Position numbers and translations under genes: made by a program. A stretch of 64,000 nucleotides of DNA from Neofusicoccum parvum (lineage: Eukaryota; Ascomycota; Dothideomycetes; Botryosphaeriales; Botryosphaeriaceae): NCBI GenBank assembly GCA_020912385.1, contig CP087216.1, positions 248,001 through 312,000 of the forward strand. Direction: 5' to 3'. Shown here in pieces: positions 55,546-64,000 of this stretch (positions within the stretch are counted from its first letter, which is position 1; each line of letters starts with the position of its first letter). A model generated the notes under the pieces. That model made no database searches and was not told where the DNA came from. It worked only from the letters and a program-made list of their open reading frames with translations.

Positions 55546-57946
55546 GACGAAGACTTGGTGGCGCGCGGCGCTCGCAGAGGCTGGGGAGAAGAAGAGGATC
55601 GCCCGCGCCGGTCAGGGCGAAGGGAGGAGAAGCGAAGGTAACGAGCGTGGGCGCGTGGAGCGTTGGGGGTGGCGGAGGGGGTGTGGTGATCTCGGATCTG
55701 ACGAGCAGAAGTCGCGGACTGGGCGACGTTGGCAATCGTCAGGGACTCGACGCTTCGGCGCTGTATGGAATTGCGATCGACGGCGGGCCAGAACGGGGGC
55801 GTGGAGAGATAGGGAAGATGCGCTGGGTCGTGGTTACTGGAAGAGAGCACCGCCGGGCCAGCGCAGCATCGTCGGGGTCGGTTATCGTGTGCACACGGGA
55901 GTGTCGCGATCGCTGGAGGAGCGACGGAGGGCAGCGCGCTGCCGCACTGCCGGTCGCGAAGGAGGCCGATCACGTGCCGCCCGCTGATAGTCACTGGGCT
56001 CAACTGACACGCATCCCTTTCGCTCGCGCCAGCGGTGCCGCGCCTCCGTCAGCACTGGCGGCTGGGCAAAAGTCTATCCCGGGCGCACATTGGCCCTGCG
56101 GCTGGAGGTTGCCATAAGCTTCGCGCCTGAGGCAGCGGCGACTCACGACAAACATCAGGCCAATCCCGCCGTGGCCGTGGCCGGCACGTCCCTCACCCCA
56201 CACCGGTGCCGGCTGCACGCCAACGGTCCGGTAGTGCGTGCAGATCATGTGTTTTAGCCCATGCTCTCGTATACATATCGATATGCCAGATCCGCGGGGC
56301 GACTCGCGCCGCCGGCAGCGCGCCAGCCCGGCGGCGCCTCCTCTGCTGTGCGGCGGGAGAGCGGCAGGCGTCCCCGCGCAGCTGTTCTGAAGTGCCGGAG
56401 TTTCGAAACGGGCCGGCACCAGCAGCGTGGTGTGAGACAGCACAACCCCCGCGCCGCATTCTTCAACCCCGTATAGCGCCGCTAGCCTCAATCTACTGCC
56501 GACCAGACCTCACACGTCAAGCCCGTGCATCTCGTCTCCGCATCGAAGGACGCGTCTGCGGCACATCAGTCGTATTATGCCCCCGCCAACTGGCGCTCAA
56601 TGCCATTGGGGCTCCATCCACACGAATGAGCTCAGTCCACTGTTTATTCGGACATCCCAATACATGGCAGCAGCTGTTGTACAGTCCAACTGCTCATCGA
56701 GACGCAAAGAACCCTTCCAGGTTCTTGACCTGCAGGGGGTGTAGTGCTGGAGCCGACGACCAGCGCGATCTACCATAGATGCTCTCAAGCAGCGCAACTA
56801 CGAAGACAGGCAATTGAAGCATTTCTCCGGACAACTCTAGCATATGCTCAAGGTACTGCCACTCATGCTTTAAGTTAGATCAGGCCTGTAAAAAGGGTTT
56901 GTGCTTCACGCTAGACGTTGGCTGCGGTACCCCTTTGTATCGATAGAAGTGGGCCAACAAGACTGCACCTCCCCAAATCACCAAACACATTGTTTGAGAA
57001 GCCAGTACGTATGGATTGATCTTCAATTTGTTTTATCAAGGAGTAGATTGCTCTCCCGAATTCTTCGTACCGTCTCACAGATATCCTACCCGAAAATAAA
57101 GATTACCCCCCATTAACCACCGCAGTTGGCCGCCTAGCGCGAATCCTTCCGAACAACATCGCACATACCCACACAATACAACCCGAAAAGAAAAAAAAAA
57201 AAGACCAAGGCCGCCCCAGACGCACACCGAAACCAAAAAGATCCGAACTAGAGAAGTAGGTACTGAAATAGTTTCTTTCGAACATTTCGACCTCTTTGTC
57301 CTTTCCATTCTCCACGTCTGACTTGACAGGAGATAAAACAAGCGCATGATATGGAAGAGACGATGAAAGAAAAGGAGAAGAGCACAAGGCACTGCTGCTT
57401 CTCCCACATGAACGCGATACCGTACCCTTAAGATGATGCTTGATGGTCGCTGATGCCGCCGTGATAGATGAGACACTGGACAAGGATACATGCCAGGAGA
57501 GACAGGAAGAAATTGATGCGAACCGCTGGAACAGGAAGAGAGAAAAAGCATCCAAGGACAACGATAAACAGGGATATGATATGCTACACGAAAGCAAGAA
57601 CACCGCCCGAACTTTTCCGATGCCCATTGATGTCCGTTCCCATTTTAGCCGTGCCGATTGTGCGCCGTTGAAGTGATGATTAGTCAAGGAAAAGCCAGGA
57701 TTTGATTGTGCCTCCTGGGATGATATTGGACTAAGACGGCCCAAGGTATTTGCTGGGAAGGGTCGAAGTTTGTGGAGTGATGAGGCCATCGAGGGTGAAT
57801 AGTTGAAGTAGAAAGGCCGAACACCAACGATGTCTAAACGCCGTGGTGGAAGAGATTGTGACGACCAAGCGAATGGGACACTCGGTGAGGGTATAGAAGA
57901 ACAAGAATTGGCGTGGCCAGAAAGACGTATGCAACGGACAGCCACC
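55546..57946. other. Intergenic (2.4 kb) without supported gene
   Basis: 55.5-56.5 kb is the GC-rich ANP1 upstream region; 56.6-57.9 kb is AT-richer and includes the 3' flank of the next minus-strand gene. The open frames are overlapping and unsupported. Confidence 0.5.
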
Positions 57947-59140
57947 CTACATGGGGTAGTGTGGGTAGGTCGGCGTTGGGCTCGGGGAGGTAGACGACGA
58001 CAGCGGTGTGGGGTATCTGCCACCCTTTCGCTCTTTGGCCAACGCCTCCGCCTCTTTCTTATCTTCTGACTCAAAGTACAGCTGGATGGAAATATCCTCC
58101 TTCTCTAAATCTTCGACCAACTTCCTAGAGCCCGCCTCAATCTCGCACTCAAGCTCTCTCAGCCAAGCGACGTCATCCGGTGACATCTCCGGCTTGCCCT
58201 GCATCAAGATCTGCAACATCCGCTGCTGACTGTTGTACTGATTCAGAAGCAAAAGGTCCTTGTTCCGAGCTTCCTCGTTGGTCCGCTGCAGGATCTCGAG
58301 CTTCTTGCCATCCAGGCCTGAGTTTTTCTTGTTGTTAGAGTTCAGATCAGTCTTCGCAGCCCATCCTCCGGATTGCAGGCGGATCTCCATCTTCTTGTGC
58401 TCGTGCCGGAGGGACCGGCGAGAGGACTTCTCTCTGTCGGCCTTGTTGTGCTTCTGAAGCTCCTGCTGGATGGACGTCTTCCTGGACACGGCTGTCGATC
58501 TTCTCCGCGCAGTGGACGCGGGCTTGGCCACACCTGGGTAGGCGACGCATGAGCCACGCCGCGAGGAGGGGTTGGATCCACAAGAAAGAGAGTCGAAGGA
58601 GCTCCGAGCCCCGCTTCCGCGGCGAGACATGGAGCCCAGTTGGAGAGACTCGTCGAAGCCAGCGGCGAGGTGTCGGGAGTGTGGCTGAAACGGATGAATG
58701 AAACGGAAGTGGCCACAGGTGGAGCACTCGGCCTGTGCCGAGCTGAGGGGTGCGCCACACCGAGTGCACTCGTCCTTGACCTGTGCCGGCGGGAAGGACG
58801 GCGTTGCGGGCGTGTGGAGAGCGCCTTGGGTTGGCGACGGGGCGGCTGACTCGACGACACCACGGTCCCTCTGGTCGAGGGAGTCTGAGGGCAGGCGGGG
58901 ACGGAGGCTGAAGGTGTGGGAGTGGGGGAGGTGAGGGAGAGGAGGGCGGGAGTGGGCATGGCTGGGGAGCTGGGAGGCGAGGCCCGAGGGCATTCTGGCG
59001 GCGAATGGCGGCTGGGCGGCAGCCTCCCGGGCCATATCAGAGCCCAGATTGAGGTCGTGAATGGACGGCAGGTTGACGGCAGGCACCCGCGGCGGCTGCT
59101 GCTCGCCGTCTGCAGGATGAGCAGTGGCACGAGTCACCAT
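57947..59140 (-). CDS. Uncharacterised protein with a CxxC-x10-CxxC zinc knuckle and helical C-terminus
   Basis: Single exon, 397 aa from the chosen ATG at 59140 (MVTRATAHPADGEQQPPRVP); the frame is open upstream to another ATG at 59230, which would add a hydrophobic N-terminal 30 residues of doubtful reality. Residues 1-120 are Pro/His/Ser-rich. Cys125, Cys128, Cys139 and Cys142 (DECTRCGAPLSSAQAECSTC) form a rubredoxin/zinc-ribbon-like pair. Residues 172-220 hold basic serine sites of the RRxS type (MSRRGSG, SSRRGSC, ARRRST), which fit protein kinase A. Residues 228-375 are charged and helical (KLEILQRTNEEARNKDLLLL, WLRELECEIEAGSRKLVEDL). I do not recognise the family. Low-complexity N-terminus plus ordered C-terminus suggests a regulatory or scaffold protein, but no function can be assigned. 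Confidence 0.72.
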   Translation of the reverse strand: MVTRATAHPADGEQQPPRVPAVNLPSIHDLNLGSDMAREAAAQPPFAARMPSGLASQLPSHAHSRPPLPHLPHSHTFSLRPRLPSDSLDQRDRGVVESAAPSPTQGALHTPATPSFPPAQVKDECTRCGAPLSSAQAECSTCGHFRFIHPFQPHSRHLAAGFDESLQLGSMSRRGSGARSSFDSLSCGSNPSSRRGSCVAYPGVAKPASTARRRSTAVSRKTSIQQELQKHNKADREKSSRRSLRHEHKKMEIRLQSGGWAAKTDLNSNNKKNSGLDGKKLEILQRTNEEARNKDLLLLNQYNSQQRMLQILMQGKPEMSPDDVAWLRELECEIEAGSRKLVEDLEKEDISIQLYFESEDKKEAEALAKERKGGRYPTPLSSSTSPSPTPTYPHYPM

Positions 59141-60326
59141 GATCGGTGGAGGGTGTGGTAGCAGCAGAGTACAAGAGCAGACAAACGACGCTAGTTGGAG
59201 AGAGCGGAGGTGCAACGAGCGCTTGAACAATTAAGAGACCACCCGGATGTTTGACGAGCTGGCAAAGAAGGCTGACTGATGAACGATGAAAGACAAGGAA
59301 GCGGCGGCTTGCCCGGGCGCTCAGTCTTATAAACGCGGCCGCGCTTGGATGGCCATGGAGCGGACATGGATGCGGCGTCCACAGCAAGACGAAGCGAAGG
59401 GCCGGCTGCATCATCTGGCCGCGTTGCGATGCGCCATTCAGCAGCATCGAGGTTGCAGTGGGGAAAGGCAGGCGGCCAAATCAGACGTGGGCTGGAGCGA
59501 CACCTTCTGCCAGGCGGGCTGTATACGGCACGGGGGTGTAACTGGCACTCGAGCTCTGCAGCGCCAGCGCGGTGGGGGCGCGCCAAATCGATTGGCAGCT
59601 CTCGCTCTCGCGCGGCGCCCTTGCGTGAGGCCGGCCTCTGGCGCCCTTTGGTCAGACATGAGACAGAGCCGTGGATGACACCAGCTCTCATGCAAGTCAC
59701 TCGCCGCCCGACTCCCCGCGCTGGAGCCGGCCGCCCTGACGAATCGCAGACGCTCCGCCATCGCGCGACGCAGGCACACTCTGGCCGCCCGGCCGATCTG
59801 CCGCGCGCTGGCGGAGCGTCGATGCTCACCGCTTGGTGTGCGACCCCCGCCCGCGCAGCAGCTTAACGGCCGCGGCGGGCGCACAGCAGCATTGGGCCAA
59901 CGGTCGAGCAGAAGGGCCCGTAGCGTCCTTGAACGTGCAGCAGCGCGCGGAGCCTGAAGTGCGGCGCGCGAATCGCAAATACGACCGATCCCATCGCGCC
60001 TCGCGCCTGGCCCGCCGCTCGACCGCCAGCCGGGCTCCAGGGCGAGCGCGCGCAGGCCGGCGGCGCCCAAAGCGGACGAGATGCCGTCTCGGGTATCGGA
60101 TCGTGCTGCACGTCACCCCAGAAGCGATGGAACAGGTAGCTTCAGAGGGCCCGCGGGCGATGCGGCGCCGCGCTCCTGATCGATGCTGAGGGCCAGATGC
60201 GGCCGAGCCACCGTGCAGCCGCCCGATTATGACAGGTTGCACCGGCGGCCAGCGTCGCACAGGAGATCCTGATATGACCGCCCACAGCTGATCCGCCCAG
60301 GTCCCGCGTCCCTCTGGATGCCCGCC

Positions 60327-60392
60327 GGCATGTGCAGACCCTGGTCGGCATCGTCAGATCAGCAGGCATTGCATGTCAGGGAGAAATGATGC
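60327..60392. repeat. Imperfect direct repeat, copy 1
   Basis: Starts GGCATGTGCAGACCCT and ends CATGTCAGGGAGAAATGATGC; it matches the copy at 60657-60718 with small gaps. The two copies are in the same orientation, about 330 bases apart. Confidence 0.7.
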
Positions 60393-60656
60393 GAAAAATC
60401 CCGTACGCGGACTAACGCTCCCTCCGCCGCCAACGAAACGGACCCCGTGGCATGCGTGGCGTGTGGGTTCGGGGCAAGGCCTGGCCCAGAAGCCCGACGG
60501 GGGAGGGAAAAGGAAAAAGAAAAGGCGGGAGCAGGACGTATGCTCGGCTGATTCGGCCAGCAGCTACTTGAGCTCGGTACGCGCGCGGTCGTGGGTGTTG
60601 GTGTTGTGCTGCTGTCCACAAATATTGCGGATCGGCCTCGGCACGGCGGCGGCGGC

Positions 60657-60718
60657 GGCATGTGCAGACCCTTGTCACACTCACTCCATCAGCAGCCATG
60701 TCAGGGAGAGAGTGATGC
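60657..60718. repeat. Imperfect direct repeat, copy 2
   Basis: Shares the 16-base opening GGCATGTGCAGACCCT and the block CATGTCAGGGAGA with copy 1; the middle is diverged. Looks like an old local duplication. Confidence 0.7.
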
Positions 60719-61192
60719 TTTTCTGCGCGATAACATACACGAAACAAGCAAGCCATACCTCTGGACTGGAAGGAAAGAGAAGCATTAAGGACTGATTACG
60801 AATATCAACACCCTCCAACCATGCAAGAGAATGACGACCCACAGTCACCCAGACGACAAAATCAGACAGACGAACAATTTCCCCAAGGGCTTTTGTGTAC
60901 TTCGGCTTGGACGTGTACGAGTAAAATTTTGCTAAAGCACCATATTACCTCAAGCCGACCCCACCCTGCTTCCCCACGACCCCTGGACTTCCCGCTTAAT
61001 CATGCGCGTACGCATGCTCTTCGTCCATCGAACCAATCCCAGAAACCACTTGAACGCAACCGGGGGGTTTCATGGTAAGCCATGCCCAACTTAGACTGTT
61101 GAGGGGAAAGGTAGCTTCCCGTATTAAGTGTAGTCTATTCAATCGAGAACATGAAAAGAAAAAACGCCAGCACCCGCATCACCTGGTCACCT

Positions 61193-62516
61193 TTAGAAGA
61201 AGCCAAGCATGGCAGCGAGGACACCAGCGGCACCGAGACCAGCGGCGTTGGTGACATCGAGACGACCGGCAGCACCAGTGCTGGAGGAAGACGAGCCGGA
61301 GCCAGTGCTAGTGGGGGTGGAGTCGGCACCACCGGGGTTGGCCTGCTTGCCGGCGCACTGGTACTTGCCCTTGATGACGTTGCTGCCACCGGACAGGGAC
61401 TTAAAATGAGTGCAGGAAGACGAGATGTCCTCGCTGGACTGGAGGTTGAAGGCACCACGGACATCCTCAAGGTCGGCAAGGTCGACGCTGGAAGTAATTA
61501 GCATTGCTTAGTTCAGAAGTTGTCAGAAAGCTTACCTGGAGAAGTTGCCAGAGAAGTCAAGGGCACCACCGACAGTCTTCAGAGCAGGGAAGGAGAGATT
61601 GCCGAGCTCCGGGTTGTCGGCGATCTGGAAACCACCGCTGACCTTCTCAAGAGCGTCGATGGAGATGTTGGCAAGGTTGCCGTTGCCGACGAAAGACAGA
61701 GAGCCACCGATGGTGGTGAGGTTGGCAGCCTCGTAGCTCTCGATCTTGTCGCCGTAGAAACCGAGCGAGCCGTTGAGCGAAGCCAGGGACGGGGTCGAAA
61801 TGGTGCTGACGTTGCGGAAAGTCATGTTGTAAGCCCACTCCAGGTTGGGGAAAGAGGCCTTGAGCTTGTCGCCGTTGGCAGAGAGGGTGAGGGCCTCGTT
61901 AATGTTGGAGAACTGCACGGTAACATCCTGGAGGTAGTTGTTGTTGGCGATGAAGAAAGTGTCAACCTCCTCAAGGTCAATGCCGTCGAGCGAGCTCAGG
62001 AAGGTGTTCTGGATGGTGACGGAAGACGCCTCCTTCACACCGCTGGTGAAGGTGAGCGAGGACAGAGCGGGAAGACCGGACCAGTCAATCTTGTCGACCT
62101 TGCTCAGCTGGGGGAAGCTCAGGCTGCTCAGGATGGTGAGCTCCTGGAGCTCGAGGGTGCCGATCGACTGGAGGCTGTCGCCGCTCAGGCTGCTCAGCTG
62201 GGTGACGTTGTTGGCAACCAGGGTGCCGGTGATGGACTGGACGCTGTTGAGGGCGATGTCGCCGGCGGCACCCGTGGCAATGGCAATAGAGCCAGAGAAG
62301 GTGGAGCAAGAGGCGATGGCGCTGGCGTCACCGGAGCTCTGGATAGTGGTGGTTGCCGAAGCGCTGCAGGCAGCTGTTGGGGCGCGTTAGCAAATCGAAG
62401 AGCCGGGCGTGTGTGATGGCACAGGGAGTCGTGAAACAGTCGCGCGGGTCGAGGGAGAACGTACCGTGGGCACCGGCTGCCGCCGCAACGACGGGGAGGG
62501 CGTACTTCGCGAACAT
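61193..62516 (-). CDS. ECM33: GPI-anchored cell-wall protein ECM33 (Sps2/Ecm33 family)
   Basis: GPI-anchored surface protein needed for normal cell-wall architecture in yeasts and filamentous fungi. Three exons, 62516-62465, 62373-61536 and 61487-61193, encode 394 aa. MFAKYALPVVAAAAGAHG is the signal peptide, cut by the first intron. The body consists of receptor-L-like leucine-rich repeats with the recurring pattern L-x-S-L-x-F/L (IGTLELQELTILSSLSFPQL, LTTIGGSLSFVGNGNLANIS, KVSGGFQIADNPELGNLSFP). A conserved CTHFKSLSGGSNVIKGKYQC segment follows. The C-terminus has a Ser/Thr/Gly spacer (TSTGSGSSSSSTGAAG) and a hydrophobic tail (GLGAAGVLAAMLGFF), the pattern of a GPI-attachment signal. Confident. 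Confidence 0.95.
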
Positions 62517-64000
62517 TGTCGTGGAACGGTGGGCGAAGTTCTGCAGGGCGATGGAGGGTTAGCAGCTTGGACACGCGTTGTATTTGTATCGGTCGGGGGG
62601 CCCGGTGGAGCACGCACGGTAGTCAATTGGGTTGGCTGACGACGCCTCGGGGATAAATGGGATGACGGGAGTGAAGATGTGTGGGTGAGCGAGCGTCGAG
62701 AAGTTGGCAAGAAAACGAGAGAGAAATAGGCGCAGCTGGACCGACGAGGATGGAAGGCTCGCTGGGACGTGGCTGAGCGGAACGAGGAGGTGGGAAGAGT
62801 AGTGTTTTGTTGGAAGGAAGGCGAAGGAGGCCGGGAAAATAGGGAGGTTCGCGCACCAGCGCGCTCAGGAGCGAGCCGGCGCTTGGACGCCGTCGCTGGC
62901 CCGAGCTCGTGCGGCCTGGCGTGGCTTGATTCGAGGTTGATTCATTAGCGCGGCCAGTGCCCGCTTCTGGCGATCGCGCTTGCATGGAGCATTCGCGATA
63001 GTGAGTTGACTTCCGGGCAGCAAACCCGCTGCTCGTCGCGGCCGGCGAGCGCCCATCGCTGGCTGCGCGCGGTGCATGATGCTCGCGATCGAATTGGCCG
63101 GCCGCCCTGCGTTGCCGGCCCAGCCCCCGCCCCGCCAGGTGTGGCGGCGCGGTGTGGGCGAGGAGGCGGGCAGCGCAGGGCCGGACAAGCATCGAATTAT
63201 TACGAGGCCTCCACCGCCGTGAACCATGCACGCCGGCTGTGGCACTCGCAGTAGTCTATCAGCTCGAGCGCGGCCGCTATCTCTCCATCGCCTCACCAAC
63301 CACCCCTCCCTCAGCTCAGGTCTGCTTGCTGGTCGCGGACGGCACGACGGCTTGCCCGCGCGCCCGCAGCTCCATTGGCCAATCCGCGCCGCTTCGCTGG
63401 AGCGCGGGCGTCACATGTCGGCGCGTCCGGCGAATCAGCGCCGCACCATCTGTTGTCATGGGTCTCCGTCGACGCTGGAAGGCCAGCGGCTCTGGCAGCC
63501 AAGGTCCACGGCCATCCCGCCCAGCCCAACACCGCGGAACCTCGCCGTTGCGAAACGGACGCGGGCTGCTGCAATTGGCGCCCGGTTTTGCGCAGAACCG
63601 CACCCTCGCCCCCATTCGCGATGCCGCGTGTGCCATCGGCGAGACACGCCCACACACCCGCCCGGCGCCGCCGCCGCCGCATAACGCGCTGCGACAGCGA
63701 TGACGCTGCACGCTGCCGACCCAGCTGCCACGCCCGCGGCCAGGCCCAGCTGGCCGACGGCGGCTCCGTCAATGCGCAGAGCTATTTTATCGTTTATGAA
63801 AACGGGTCACGGGCCCTGGGCCATAGTGTGCTGGAGGTCCTAGCAGCCGCTAATTTCGGATGTTGGCCCATCGCGACGCGAGCCACCCAGCCAGGCCAAC
63901 GAGCCTCGCCGGCCGTGGATTTTTCTATCTGCCGCAGGTTGCAACAGCAGGAGCGAGCCTCCTCATCTCCGCCAGACAGTGCGAGCGTAAATCATGCCAT
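62517..64000. other. ECM33 upstream region, GC-rich, no gene seen
   Basis: 1.5 kb to the right edge. GC-rich with overlapping Arg/Pro/Ala-rich frames on both strands and no domain support. A closely spaced inverted CCAAT pair (CATTGGCCAAT) lies at about 63372-63382. No gene is called. Confidence 0.5.

Larger units (their letters stand above)
59141..61192. other. Intergenic (2 kb) containing an imperfect direct repeat
   Basis: Very GC-rich between 59.3 and 60.3 kb, with random overlapping frames and no gene support. A diverged direct repeat pair lies at 60327-60392 and 60657-60718 (separate entries). The last 400 bases are the ECM33 3' flank. Confidence 0.5.

Noticed and set aside
59438..60070. 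210-codon minus-strand and overlapping plus-strand frames
   Set aside because: GC-rich Arg/Ala-rich random frames on both strands without any motif.
62623..63772. Overlapping 130-200 codon frames upstream of ECM33
   Set aside because: All Arg/Pro/Ala-rich, mutually overlapping on both strands; typical of GC-rich non-coding DNA here.

Overview
The window is nuclear DNA of a filamentous ascomycete (Pezizomycotina). The genes carry short GT-AG introns of roughly 45-150 nt with CTAAC/CTGAC-type branch sites. The gene content is typical of the group: a NUC-2/PHO81 phosphate regulator, a LaeA-like methyltransferase, a HET-domain protein, an ECM33-type GPI protein and an ANP1 mannan polymerase subunit. 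Dothideomycetes is my guess for the class, but nothing here proves it. No prokaryotic element, virus, transposon, rRNA or convincing tRNA was seen. All exon borders were read by eye from splice signals and protein-family continuity; the summed exons of each complete spliced gene model are a multiple of three.

Left part (1-26.6 kb) is a dense housekeeping block. In order it holds PHO81 (-, cut by the left edge), exportin CRM1 (-), the PP1 inhibitor YPI1 (+), mitochondrial porin (+), a mitochondrial J-protein (-), methionine aminopeptidase 2 (+), a short Sfi1-N-like orphan ORF (-), a YCII-domain protein (+), a sphingolipid delta-4 desaturase (-), splicing factor SPF45 (-), and PCS60/oxalyl-CoA synthetase with a peroxisomal AKL tail (+). 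SPF45 and PCS60 share a 0.4 kb divergent promoter.

Middle part (26.6-48 kb) is looser, with gene-poor GC-rich stretches of 2-4 kb. It holds a 91-aa orphan (-), a Mid2-like serine/threonine-rich membrane protein (-), a secreted expansin-like (Asp f 7-like) protein (-), a homocysteine S-methyltransferase (-), a LaeA-like methyltransferase (-), a HET-domain protein with a candidate nuclear localisation signal (-) and an acidic protein I do not recognise (+). The 42.6-48 kb stretch is the most accessory-looking region.

Right part (48-64 kb) holds SWC4 of the SWR1/NuA4 complexes (-), ANP1 of mannan polymerase II (-), a conserved-looking protein with a CxxC-CxxC zinc knuckle (-), and ECM33 (-). 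Several genes point to cell-wall biology (Mid2-like, expansin-like, ANP1, ECM33), but they are scattered and do not form a cluster.

The most notable observations are fine-scale. PHO81 has a start codon split by an intron and an 18-nt microexon. CRM1 has threonine at residue 528, the leptomycin B cysteine position. CRM1 and MAP2 each have a GC-AG intron of 51 nt. The SPF45 gene carries a triple tandem acceptor and a stop-free 51-nt intron. An isolated Sfi1 N-terminal-like domain lies beside MAP2. I did not find a convincing undescribed multi-gene system.
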